NCBI GenBank assembly: GCA_004554585.1
Contig: SFLH01000002.1
Span: forward strand, 234,855-298,854
Direction: 5' to 3'
Source: Clostridiales bacterium
GTDB taxonomy: Bacteria > Bacillota > Clostridia > Oscillospirales > Oscillospiraceae
Length of the DNA: 64,000 nucleotides
Shown piece by piece: positions 40,112 through 48,067 of this stretch. The translations under genes were made by a program, and so were the position numbers. The number at the start of each line of letters is the position of its first letter. The stretch's first letter is position 1. The notes beneath the pieces are model-generated. The model was not told the DNA's origin. It worked only from the letters and a program-made list of their open reading frames with translations, and did no database searches.

Positions 40112-41267
40112 CTTCACCTATCACAATCCCACCCGCCTGCACTTCGGCCCCGAGTCCCTGAACCAGCTGGCCGGAGAACTGGCCAACTACGGCCCTCGCG
40201 TCCAGCTCATCTACGGCGGCGGCTCCATCAAGAAGAGCGGCCTGTATGAGCAGGTCATAGCCATCCTGAAGGAGGCGGGCAAGGAGATCTTTGAGGACCC
40301 CGGCGTCATGCCCAACCCCACCGTGGAAAAGCTCTATGAGGGCTGTCGCATCGCCAAGGAGAACAACGTGGACCTGCTGCTGGCCGTGGGCGGCGGCTCC
40401 TGCTGCGACTACGCCAAGGGAGTGGCTGTGTCCGCCTGGTGCGACGAGGACCCCTGGAAGAAGTACTACCTGCGCATGGAGGAGCCGGACAACCGCATCC
40501 TCCCTGTGGGCTGCGTGCTGACCATGGTGGGCACCGGCTCGGAGATGAACGGCGGTTCGGTGATCACCAACCACCAGGAGAAGCTGAAAATCGGCCACGT
40601 CTTTGGCCCTGAGGTCTACCCCAAGTTCTCCATCCTCAACCCCAACTACACCCTCACCCTGCCCAAGTACCAGATGGTGGCGGGAATTTACGACATCATG
40701 AACCACATCACCGAGCAGTACTTCTCCGACACGGACGACTGCACCTCGGACTATCTCATGGAGGGCCTCATGCGCTCCCTGATCCACAGCAGCCGCGCGG
40801 CCGTTCAGGACAGCCAGAACTACGAGGCCCGCAGCAACATCATGTGGATCGCCACCTGGGCCCTGAACACCCTGGTGGCCCAGGGCAAGACCACCGACTG
40901 GATGGTCCACATGATCGGCCAGTCCGTGGGGGCCTACACCGACGCCACCCACGGCATGACCCTCTCGGCGGTCTCCCTGCCCTATTACCGGCACATCCTG
41001 CCCTATGGGGTTCACCAGTTCAAGAAGTTCGCGGTAAACGTGTGGGGGATCAACCCGGCAGGCAAGAGCGACGAGGAAACCGCCCAGGCGGGCCTGGACG
41101 CCATGGAAGCCTGGATGAAGGAACTGGGCCTGGCCCTTACTCTGACCGAGCTGGGAGTCACCGAGGACATGCTCCCCGGCATCGTCCAGGGCACCTTCGT
41201 CATGAAGGGGGGTTACCACGTCCTGGACCAGCAGGAGATTTTGGACATCCTGAAGGCCAGCCTGTAA
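40101..41267 (+). CDS. Iron-containing alcohol dehydrogenase (YqhD/BdhA-like)
   Basis: 388 residues. The NAD(P) loop is LLAVGGGSCCDYAKG, and the metal ligands lie in AGIYDIMNHITEQYF (Asp, His) and in the GAYTDATHGMTLS segment (His). The glycine loop and overall length match NADPH-dependent butanol or aldehyde reductases. It would reduce aldehydes formed or taken up in this pathway. It is the last gene of the operon, followed by a strong terminator. Confidence 0.94.
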   Translation: MLGNFTYHNPTRLHFGPESLNQLAGELANYGPRVQLIYGGGSIKKSGLYEQVIAILKEAGKEIFEDPGVMPNPTVEKLYEGCRIAKENNVDLLLAVGGGSCCDYAKGVAVSAWCDEDPWKKYYLRMEEPDNRILPVGCVLTMVGTGSEMNGGSVITNHQEKLKIGHVFGPEVYPKFSILNPNYTLTLPKYQMVAGIYDIMNHITEQYFSDTDDCTSDYLMEGLMRSLIHSSRAAVQDSQNYEARSNIMWIATWALNTLVAQGKTTDWMVHMIGQSVGAYTDATHGMTLSAVSLPYYRHILPYGVHQFKKFAVNVWGINPAGKSDEETAQAGLDAMEAWMKELGLALTLTELGVTEDMLPGIVQGTFVMKGGYHVLDQQEILDILKASL

Positions 41268-41311
41268 CGGGGCCTGGCCAGACAGCCCACCCGCCAAGGG
41301 AAGAAAACAAG

Positions 41312-41349
41312 ACCGGCACGGACCAATGGTGTCCGTGCCGGTTATTTTG
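41312..41349 (+). terminator. Terminator of the redox operon
   Basis: ACCGGCACGGAC (41312-41323) pairs with GTCCGTGCCGGT (41331-41342), then TATTTTG. Confidence 0.9.
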
Positions 41350-41393
41350 TGGCGGGGGCGGCGGTGGGAAAGAGGAGGAGCAGGTCTAGCCCC

Positions 41394-41459
41394 ATGGACT
41401 CGGAACAGCTGACCATGGCCCGCAGCTTTCTGACCTGGCTGAGCAAGCAGAAACCGTGA
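41394..41459 (+). CDS. Possible 21-residue peptide between two terminators
   Basis: ATG 41394 to TGA 41457-41459 encodes MDSEQLTMARSFLTWLSKQ plus two residues, an amphipathic helix by eye. AGGAGGAG lies about 14 bases upstream, a little far. It sits alone between the terminators at 41312 and 41477. No promoter was seen. It may be a remnant or chance frame. Confidence 0.2.
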   Translation: MDSEQLTMARSFLTWLSKQKP

Positions 41460-41476
41460 ATCCCTCCCAACCCAAC

Positions 41477-41516
41477 AAAGACCACCGGCGCCCTTCCGCG
41501 GGGCCCGGCGGTCTTT
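41477..41516. terminator. Bidirectional terminator before the DUF5655 gene end
   Basis: AAAGACC-A-CCGG (41477-41488) pairs with CCGG-C-GGTCTTT (41505-41516), with GC pairs within. It serves the minus-strand gene ending at 41537. Confidence 0.7.
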
Positions 41517-41536
41517 ATGCGCTTTGTGGGGTGATC

Positions 41537-41941
41537 TCAAGAGCCCTCCCCCCGGTGGCCTTTGCTCTCGGCAAAGTCATAGGCGGCGTGGACCCAACCC
41601 AGGAGTTCTTCGTCCAGCTCCTGGGGGCTGGCCAGGGGGATGTGGTGGGTCCACCGGCCGGGGTAGGGCTCGGTGGCCACCGCCACCCGGGGGGAGTCCA
41701 GGCGGACGGGCAGGCCCAGGGTGAGCAGCACGGCGTGGGCGGCCTTGTCCTGGGCTCGGCGGGGCAGGGACAGGGCGGCAAAGCCGTACCGGCCCCGGAA
41801 GGTGATCTGGCTCTTTTGGACCTGGACGGCGATGCCGGGCAGCTCCTTCAGCAGCTGCTGGGTCACCGCCCGGCCCAGGGCCTCCTCCTGGGGCCGGCCG
41901 GCGAAAAAGGTCACCAGAGACAGGGCGAGGGTGTCGTCCAT
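41537..41941 (-). CDS. DUF5655 domain protein
   Basis: 134 residues. ATG 41941 is 8 bases after AGGAGG; a GTG at 41950 is too near. QVQKSQITFRGRYGFAALSLP and EPYPGRWTHHIPLASPQELDEELLGWVHAAYDFA match DUF5655, a small family of unknown function. No signal peptide. It is a single gene; some relatives occur near DNA metabolism genes, but the context here gives no hint. Confidence 0.8.
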   Translation of the reverse strand: MDDTLALSLVTFFAGRPQEEALGRAVTQQLLKELPGIAVQVQKSQITFRGRYGFAALSLPRRAQDKAAHAVLLTLGLPVRLDSPRVAVATEPYPGRWTHHIPLASPQELDEELLGWVHAAYDFAESKGHRGEGS

Positions 41942-42037
41942 GGGATGCACCTCCTTGGGATTTTCTTTAGGATAGGCCCTTTTTCCTCCCTCGTCAAGAA
42001 GAAAGCCCCCTCCCCGGCGGGGGAGGGGATGTGTGGG

Positions 42038-42628
42038 TCAGGGATGGGGCTTGCCCCGGGCTTTGCACTGGCAAATGCCCTGGGTCATGGTGCCGATGGG
42101 GCAGAAGGAGCACCAGGTCCGGGGCCGGTAGAGGGCCATGACCACCAGGCCGATCACCAGGGAGGTGAGCATCACCCCGTAAAAACCATAGCTGAACTGG
42201 GTCACCCACTGGGGCACCGTCTCCACGGTGTAGGCCCAGCCCCAGGGGACGTAGAAGGTCCACAGGAGCTTCACTGCCTCCCGTAGGGAGGCCGCCCCGG
42301 CGGCCACCAGATAGGTCTGGTAGAGCATGACGAAGAACATGGCGAAGAAGAACACCAGAAAGCCGTAGCGGAAGCCCTTGTGGGCCATCCAACGGGGCGG
42401 AACCTTGTTCCGGGACCACTTGAGCTTTCCCCCCAGCACCGCAAAGAGCTGGCCCCGACCGCAGAGGTTGTTGCAAAAGAACTTGTTGCCTCCGAAGATA
42501 GAGAAGATCAGGGGTAGAAAGAGGTCCAGCAGACCCAGCCAGGCGAAGAGGATGTTGAAAAAGCCCAGGGCGAAGAAGAGGATGGACCACAGCCAGAGAT
42601 AGTCGTACCAGTGTTTCTTGGCTTTCAT
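42038..42628 (-). CDS. NapH/NosR-like membrane 4Fe-4S protein
   Basis: 196 residues with four hydrophobic helices. Two cysteine motifs mark the NapH-type family: FCNNLCGRGQLF near residue 50 and CSFCPIGTMTQGICQ near the C-terminus (CxxCPxG). Such proteins carry electrons from quinol or ferredoxin in membranes. ATG 42628 overlaps the end of the ferredoxin gene by 4 bases. The partner enzyme (reductase) is not in the window. Confidence 0.82.
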   Translation of the reverse strand: MKAKKHWYDYLWLWSILFFALGFFNILFAWLGLLDLFLPLIFSIFGGNKFFCNNLCGRGQLFAVLGGKLKWSRNKVPPRWMAHKGFRYGFLVFFFAMFFVMLYQTYLVAAGAASLREAVKLLWTFYVPWGWAYTVETVPQWVTQFSYGFYGVMLTSLVIGLVVMALYRPRTWCSFCPIGTMTQGICQCKARGKPHP

Positions 42629-42831
42629 GCGCTCACCTCCCGGGGCAGGATGGCGATGCAGTCGGCGGGGCAGACCTTGGCGCACTTCTTGCAGCCGATG
42701 CAGGCGGCCTCGTCCACCAGGGCGTAGCAGCCCCGGTAGATGTGGATGGCGTCCCGGGGACATTCCTTGGTGCAGGCCCCGCAGGAGACACAGCGGTGGC
42801 GGTCGGGTTGGGCGTAGCGTTTGGATGGCAT
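42625..42831 (-). CDS. Two-cluster 4Fe-4S ferredoxin
   Basis: 68 residues with CVSCGACTKECP and CIGCKKCAKVCP, the motifs of 2[4Fe-4S] ferredoxin; the end is ILPREVSA. It is co-translated with the NapH-like protein and presumably feeds or takes electrons from it. Confidence 0.92.
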   Translation of the reverse strand: MPSKRYAQPDRHRCVSCGACTKECPRDAIHIYRGCYALVDEAACIGCKKCAKVCPADCIAILPREVSA

Positions 42832-42870
42832 AGGGTCCTCCTCCTGGTCTTGGGATGGGGCAGGCAGACA

Positions 42871-42915
42871 AAGCCCCCCGCCCTTTGGTCCATAGGATAC
42901 CAGAGGACGGGGGGC
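42871..42915 (-). terminator. Hairpin between crp-like and ferredoxin genes
   Basis: GCCCCCCG (42873-42880) and CGGGGGGC (42908-42915) pair with additional bases inside; on the minus strand it ends in CTTTG. It may be a partial terminator that lets some transcripts continue into the ferredoxin-napH genes, since no second promoter was seen. Confidence 0.5.
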
Positions 42916-42935
42916 CCGTATGTGATTGACTTACG

Positions 42936-43610
42936 TTATCCCGCCAGCTGCCGCAGCTTGTTCTTGTCGAGAATGGTGATCTTCCCCCGGCGCAGGGCCA
43001 CGATGCCCTCCTGGGCGAAGTATTTCAGCACTTTGGTGACCACCTCCCGGGCGCTGCCGATGTACCGGGCCACCTCGTCGTGGGTCATGGGGATGACCTC
43101 TCCCTGGCGGGTGTATTCGTCCCAGAGGAAGATGGCCGTGCGCCGGTCCATGCCCATGAAGAGGATCTGCTGGATGGTCCACATGATGTCGGAGAAGCGC
43201 TCGCTGGCGGTTTTGTACAGGAAGAGCTCCACCTCGGGCTTTCGCTGGGTCAGGGGGGCCAGGGCATTGACGGGGAGGGTGAGGACTTGGGTGTCCTCCA
43301 TGGCTTCGATGAGCACGTCAAAGACGATGGCATCCATCAGGCAGGAGGAGGAGAGCACACAGACCTCCCCGGCCTGGACCCGGTAGAGGGTGACCTCTCG
43401 TCCCTCCTCGGAGACGATGTAGGCCCGCAGCTGACCGGACAGGACCAGCATGATCCCCCGGCAGTCCTGGTCAGCCCGGTGGGTGATGGTCCCCTTGGGG
43501 ATGTGGGCGTCCACGGCAGTGCGCCGGAAGAGGTCCTGCTCCTCCGGGGTCAGCTGGGGCCAGAAGGGCAGGGCGTCGGCCAGCAGGCCGTCAAGGTTGG
43601 TCTGGTTCAT
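42936..43610 (-). CDS. Crp/Fnr-family regulator
   Basis: 224 residues. A cNMP-binding beta-roll (GIMLVLSGQLRAYIVSEEGRE) precedes the HTH_Crp (MTHDEVARYIGSAREVVTKVLKYFAQEGIV). The phosphate-binding Glu/Arg of cAMP receptors is not evident, and no Fnr-type four-cysteine set was found; the few cysteines are internal (VCVLSSSC). It resembles clostridial Crp-like proteins that sense nitrite, NO or oxygen state. It is upstream of the ferredoxin-NapH genes on the same strand and may control them. Confidence 0.9.
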   Translation of the reverse strand: MNQTNLDGLLADALPFWPQLTPEEQDLFRRTAVDAHIPKGTITHRADQDCRGIMLVLSGQLRAYIVSEEGREVTLYRVQAGEVCVLSSSCLMDAIVFDVLIEAMEDTQVLTLPVNALAPLTQRKPEVELFLYKTASERFSDIMWTIQQILFMGMDRRTAIFLWDEYTRQGEVIPMTHDEVARYIGSAREVVTKVLKYFAQEGIVALRRGKITILDKNKLRQLAG

Positions 43611-43643
43611 GAAAAAGCCTCCTTTTCACCGGAAAACCGGCGG

Positions 43644-44474
43644 TCAGCTCCGGGCCCGGAGCTGCCAGAAGGCCACGGCGCTGGCCGCGGCCACGTTCAG
43701 GGAGTCCACCCCGTGGGACATGGGGATGCACAGGGTGTAGGTACAGCGGGCGATGGTCTGCTGGGCCAGCCCGTCCCCCTCGGTGCCCAAAAAGATGGCC
43801 AGCCGGGGCTCGGCGGCGGCCTGGGGGTCGTCGATGGGCCGGGCGGTGTCACTGAGGGCCATAGCCGCTGTGGCAAAGCCCAGGCGGCCCAGCAGCTCTG
43901 GCCCCTGGGTGGGCCACTGGTCCGGGGGCAGGTCCACCCGGGCCCAGGGGATTTGAAAGACGGTGCCCATGCTCACCCGCACCGCCCGGCGGTTGAGGGG
44001 GTCGCAGCAGGTGGGGGAGAGGAGGACGGCATCCATGTGCAGTCCCGCCGCCGAGCGGAAGATGGCCCCCACGTTGGTGGTGTCCACGATGCCCTCTAGC
44101 ACCGCCACCCGCCGGGCACCGGCGCAGACGGCCTCGGGGGTGTCCGGGGCGGGCCGGCGGAAGGCGCAGAGGATACCCCGGGTGAGGGGATAGCCGGTCA
44201 GGCCCGTGAGGACCTCCCGGCTGGCGGTGTAGACAGGCACGTCCCCGCACCGGGCGATGAGAGGGGCCCCCTGGCCGGTGAGGTGGCGCTCTTCCATGAG
44301 AAAGGCCGTAGGGGTCAGGCCGGCGTCCAGGGCCAGGGCGATCACTTTGGGGCTCTCGGCAATGAAGACTCCCGCCGCCGGGTCCCGCCGGCTGCGCAGC
44401 TGGGCCTCGGTGAGCCGGGCGAAGGGGGCCAGCTCCGGGGCCGCCAGATCGGAGATGTAGAGGATGTTAGCCAT
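43644..44474 (-). CDS. SpoU/TrmH-family RNA 2'-O-methyltransferase
   Basis: 276 residues from ATG 44474 after AAGGAGGGAG. The C-terminal SPOUT knot shows LEGIVDTTNVGAIFRSAAG, IFLGTEGDGLA and MSHGVDSLNVAAASAVAFW (motifs 1 to 3). An N-terminal L30e-like substrate-binding domain is also present. It methylates a ribose in rRNA or tRNA; the exact site cannot be told. Confidence 0.92.
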   Translation of the reverse strand: MANILYISDLAAPELAPFARLTEAQLRSRRDPAAGVFIAESPKVIALALDAGLTPTAFLMEERHLTGQGAPLIARCGDVPVYTASREVLTGLTGYPLTRGILCAFRRPAPDTPEAVCAGARRVAVLEGIVDTTNVGAIFRSAAGLHMDAVLLSPTCCDPLNRRAVRVSMGTVFQIPWARVDLPPDQWPTQGPELLGRLGFATAAMALSDTARPIDDPQAAAEPRLAIFLGTEGDGLAQQTIARCTYTLCIPMSHGVDSLNVAAASAVAFWQLRARS

Positions 44475-44710
44475 GGGCTCCCTCCTTCCCAAAGAATGAA
44501 TGAGCTCATTATAGCACACCGCTTACCGCCCCGCAAGAGAAAGCCCCTGGAGGGGGCGGAGGGGCAGGAAAGGGCTGCGGCTCCCTGGCAGGAGAAAGGA
44601 CCTTGCTCGACAGGCAGTGTTTTCCCCCTGAAAATGACCCAACCGGCCATAGCCGCCGAGGCGAAAACATGGTATGCTGGAGGCAGAACGTGAGAAGGAG
44701 GAACCACCCC

Positions 44711-45751
44711 ATGGCATTGTGTGAGCAGATCCGCCGCCTGCGGCGGCAGCGGGGGCTGACTCAGGAGGAGGTGGCCCGGGCTCTGGGGGTTACGGCTCCC
44801 ACGGTAAGCAAGTGGGAGCGGGGGACCACCCTGCCCGACCTAGGCCTGCTGGCCCCCCTGGCCCGTCTGCTGGGCACGGACGCAAACGGCCTGCTGGCCT
44901 TCCAGCAGGAGATGGACCGCCAGGCGCTAGCGGACTTTGCCGCCCGGCTGGTCCAGACGGCCGCGGCGGACGGGGTCCCGGCGGCGCTAGCCTTGGCCCG
45001 GACCCAGCGGCAGCAGTTTCCCCGCAGCGGCGCCCTGGCCCTGACTTTGGCACTGAACCTGGAGGGGCTGCTGGCCATGCAGGCCCAGGAGCCGGCGGCG
45101 GCGGACCAGGCCTGGCTGGAGGAGCTGTACCATCAGGCGGCGGACAGCCAGGACGAGGCGGTGGCCGCCCAAGCCAGGGCCATGCTCTTTGGCAAGGCCA
45201 TGGCGTCACAGGAGTATGACCAGGCCCAGCAACTGCTGGATCGGCTGCCTGACCGCCCCCTGTACCACAAGGAGCAGATGGCGGCCCAGCTGGCGCTGGC
45301 CCGGCAGGACAATGCCCAGGCGGGGCGGCTGCTGGAGAGTCAGTTGCTGGAACAGGTGAGCGCCGTGCAGACCACCCTGCTCACCCTCATGGAGCTGGCC
45401 GCCCGGGAGGGACGGCAGGCGGACCTAGCCCACCTGGCCCAGCGGGCCCAGGCGGTGGGGGAGGACTTTCAGCTGTCGGCCTACACGGTCTGGGTGGTCC
45501 GCATGGAGCAGGCCTGCCTGACCAAAGACCGGGACCAGGGCCTGGCCGCTCTGGAGGGGCTGTTGGCGGCTCTGGAGGAACCCTGGCCCCAGGGGTCCTC
45601 GCCCTTCCGGCGGTATTTGGCCCGAGAGAGCCTGGACCTACACACCATGCGGGGAGGCATCCTGCGGGAGCTGGCCGACCCGGAAAACCAGGTCTACGAC
45701 TTTCTCCGGGACGATCCCCGGTTCCAGGCTTTGGTGGGAAAGGGAACGTAG
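44711..45751 (+). CDS. XRE-family HTH regulator with TPR-like helical domain
   Basis: 346 residues from ATG 44711; GAGGAACCACCCC precedes it. An N-terminal HTH_3 (QIRRLRRQRGLTQEEVARALGVTAPTVSKWERG) is followed by about 270 residues of Ala/Leu/Gln-rich helices with repeat-like spacing (YHQAADSQDEAVAAQARAML and similar), a TPR-like array. Such XRE-TPR proteins often bind peptides or small ligands (Rap/PlcR-like) in firmicutes; no peptide gene is visible next to it. A GC hairpin follows. Confidence 0.8.
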   Translation: MALCEQIRRLRRQRGLTQEEVARALGVTAPTVSKWERGTTLPDLGLLAPLARLLGTDANGLLAFQQEMDRQALADFAARLVQTAAADGVPAALALARTQRQQFPRSGALALTLALNLEGLLAMQAQEPAAADQAWLEELYHQAADSQDEAVAAQARAMLFGKAMASQEYDQAQQLLDRLPDRPLYHKEQMAAQLALARQDNAQAGRLLESQLLEQVSAVQTTLLTLMELAAREGRQADLAHLAQRAQAVGEDFQLSAYTVWVVRMEQACLTKDRDQGLAALEGLLAALEEPWPQGSSPFRRYLARESLDLHTMRGGILRELADPENQVYDFLRDDPRFQALVGKGT

Positions 45752-45769
45752 CCGCCGTCCAACAGCAAC

Positions 45770-45800
45770 AATGCCCTGGAGGGGACACCTCCAGGGCATT
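45770..45800. terminator. Hairpin between the XRE-TPR gene and a small membrane gene
   Basis: AATGCCCTGGAGG pairs perfectly with CCTCCAGGGCATT around GGACA. No T-run follows on either strand, so its termination strength is uncertain. Confidence 0.45.
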
Positions 45801-45840
45801 GTGTATTGTGTAGGGAATGATTTGTAAAATGGAACGCATT

Positions 45841-46176
45841 TCACGATGCAGCAGAAGGATCTTGACCCTCCGGGGGCTTGTTGCGGATGGACCAGGCGCA
45901 CAGGAGCAGGATGACCACATAGACCACACAGACCCCTATGGCCAAAGCACTCATTAGCTGCTGGCCGCTGTAGTAGGCGGTGAGGTAGGACCAGGAGAGT
46001 GCGTTGGGATCGCCCCACTGCAGGCCCAGCCAGATGGGCAGGCCAACGAAGCGCACCGCCAGGCCGAGGCCCTGGGCGGCGATGACCCACAGGCACAGCT
46101 GGCGGAAGGGCCTCTTCCAGGCCAAGAATAGAGCCAGCAGGGCTGGGAGAAAGAGCAGGAGGAAACTCAGTGTCAT
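45841..46176 (-). CDS. Small membrane protein, unknown function
   Basis: 111 residues with three probable helices: MTLSFLLLFLPALLALFLAW, LCLWVIAAQGLGLAVRFVGL and ALAIGVCVVYVVILLLCAWS. A charged C-terminal tail (SIRNKPPEGQ) ends it. The start follows AAAGGAGAAATCCACC. No family was recognised. Confidence 0.55.
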   Translation of the reverse strand: MTLSFLLLFLPALLALFLAWKRPFRQLCLWVIAAQGLGLAVRFVGLPIWLGLQWGDPNALSWSYLTAYYSGQQLMSALAIGVCVVYVVILLLCAWSIRNKPPEGQDPSAAS

Positions 46177-46314
46177 GGTGGATTTCTCCTTTCTTTTGGG
46201 AAACCAACAAAAGGGAGGAACCTGGAAAGGCGGGAATGCATGCCTTTCATTTGGTTATAGTGTACCAGGAAATGGCGGCTTTGTAAAGGAAATTTATAAA
46301 AAATGCCCCTGCGC

Positions 46315-46349
46315 AAAAACCGCGCCGCTGGTTTTCCAGCGGCGCGGTT
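46315..46349 (-). terminator. Terminator of gltX
   Basis: AACCGCGCCGCTGG and CCAGCGGCGCGGTT form a 14 bp stem with a TTTT loop; on the minus strand TTTTT follows. Confidence 0.9.
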
Positions 46350-46367
46350 TGCATGGGTCTGACTGCC

Positions 46368-47858
46368 TCAGCCCTGGGGGCTCAGCTGGGCGATGCCCTT
46401 CTGAATGCGGGCCAGGGTCTCCTCCTTGCCCAGAATCTGGCACAGCTCCACCGCCCCGCCGGGGGTGGTGGGTTTGCCGGAGACCGCCACCCGGACGGGC
46501 CACATGATCCGGCCGTTCTTCAGGCCGTTGGCCTCGGCCAGGCCGATCATGGCGTCGTGGATGGCCTCGAAGGACCACTCTGTCATGGCCTGGAAGACGG
46601 GGAGGACCAGCTGGAGGGCTTCCAGAGAGTTCTCCGGGTTGGTCTTCATCTTCTTGTGGCTGTACAGGTCGTTGGAATAGGCCGGCAGAGCGTCGAAGAA
46701 GTCCACCATGGGGGGGATCTCCGTGAGAGTGTTCAGCCGGGTCTGGACCAGGGGGGCCACCAGGGACAGGTCAATGGCTGGGTTGTGAATGGCCTGCTTC
46801 AGGTAGGGCTCCGCCACGGCCAGGAACTGGTCGGGGGAGAGGGCCTTAAGGTAGGCGCTGTTGAAATAATTCAGCTTCTCCAGGTCAAAAATAGCCGGGG
46901 ACTTGGAGATGCCGGTGATGTCAAAGGCCTCCACCAGCTCGTCCAAGGTAAAGAACTCCCGCTCGGCCAGCTCGCCCTTGGGGGACCAGCCCAGCAGGGC
47001 CACGTAGTTGAGAATGGCTTCGGTGAGGTAGCCCTGGGCCCGCAGGTCCTCGTAGGAGGGGTCTCCGTGGCGCTTGGACATCTTGTGCTGGGCGTCCCGC
47101 ATGACAGGGGAGCAGTGGATGTAGGTGGGGATGGGCCAGCCAAAGGCTTCGTAGAGCAGGTTGTACTTGGGGGAGGAGGAGAGATACTCACTACCCCGGA
47201 CCACATGGGTGATGCCCATGAGATGGTCGTCCACTACGTTGGCGAAGTTGTAGGTGGGCAGGCCGTCCCGCTTTAAGAGGACCTGGTCATCCAGGGTGCT
47301 GTTTTCCACGGTGATCTCTCCGAACGAGGCGTCGGAGAAGGTGGTGGTCCCCTCGTGGGGGATCTTCTGGCGGATGACATAGGGCTTGCCAGCGGCCAGG
47401 TTGGCGGCCACCTCTTCCGGGGAGAGGGAGCGGCAGGGGTCCTCGGCCCGGTCAAAGGCGCCGCTGTCCTCCTCCGACTCGGCCTTTTCGCAGAAGCAGT
47501 AATAGGCGTGGCCCTTTTCCACCAGCAGCTGGGCGTACTTGCCATACAGGTCTCGACGCTGGGTCTGGATGTAGGGGCCCACCGGGCCGCCTACGTCGGG
47601 GCCCTCGTCGTGGGTCAGGCCGCACTCGTTCATGGTGCGGTAGATGAGCTCCGTGGCCCCCTCCACCTGCCGGGTCTGGTCGGTATCTTCCAGACGAAAG
47701 ATGAAGGTGCCGCCTGCCTTGCGGGCGATGAGCCAAGTGTACAGAGCGGTGCGCAGGTTGCCCACGTGCATGTAGCCGGTGGGGGACGGGGCGAACCGAG
47801 TGCGGACGGAGCCGGTGGGAATCCGGGCCTCCAGCTGGTCATACCAGGTCATATCCAT
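46368..47858 (-). CDS. gltX: Glutamyl-tRNA synthetase
   Basis: 496 residues. The class I HIGH region appears as FAPSPTGYMHVGNLRTAL and the KMSKS loop as KMSKRHGDPS. The zinc-type CxC of some GltX is replaced by CFCEKAE. It charges tRNA-Glu (and probably tRNA-Gln, to be amidated by GatCAB in firmicutes). ATG 47858 is 6 bases after GGGAGG. It is divergent from trpS. Confidence 0.96.
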   Translation of the reverse strand: MDMTWYDQLEARIPTGSVRTRFAPSPTGYMHVGNLRTALYTWLIARKAGGTFIFRLEDTDQTRQVEGATELIYRTMNECGLTHDEGPDVGGPVGPYIQTQRRDLYGKYAQLLVEKGHAYYCFCEKAESEEDSGAFDRAEDPCRSLSPEEVAANLAAGKPYVIRQKIPHEGTTTFSDASFGEITVENSTLDDQVLLKRDGLPTYNFANVVDDHLMGITHVVRGSEYLSSSPKYNLLYEAFGWPIPTYIHCSPVMRDAQHKMSKRHGDPSYEDLRAQGYLTEAILNYVALLGWSPKGELAEREFFTLDELVEAFDITGISKSPAIFDLEKLNYFNSAYLKALSPDQFLAVAEPYLKQAIHNPAIDLSLVAPLVQTRLNTLTEIPPMVDFFDALPAYSNDLYSHKKMKTNPENSLEALQLVLPVFQAMTEWSFEAIHDAMIGLAEANGLKNGRIMWPVRVAVSGKPTTPGGAVELCQILGKEETLARIQKGIAQLSPQG

Positions 47859-47964
47859 AAAGGGCCTCCCTATTGAATAATGTGAAAAGACGGAAATACG
47901 TCATATCGTTTGCCCATATTCTAAAATTCGCCGGGAGAATTGTCAAGGTTTATTGCTCCGATTC

Positions 47965-47993
47965 TTGCGCCCGGCGGGTTGTTGTGGTAAGAT
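47965..47993 (+). promoter_or_regulatory. Probable promoter of trpS
   Basis: TTGCGC (47965-47970), 17 bases, TAAGAT (47988-47993). There is no T-box in the 75 base leader, unlike trpB. Confidence 0.55.
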
Positions 47994-48067
47994 AAAGAGA
48001 CGTGAAATTCGAGCCCTTGGGGCTTTTTCAGTACAATCAGCGGCCCAGCCCGCCCATGGAGGTACCT

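Noticed and set aside
42918..42934. Crp/Fnr site TATGTGATTGACTTACG downstream of the crp-like gene
   Set aside because: It is not palindromic enough and overlaps the end of the gene rather than a promoter.
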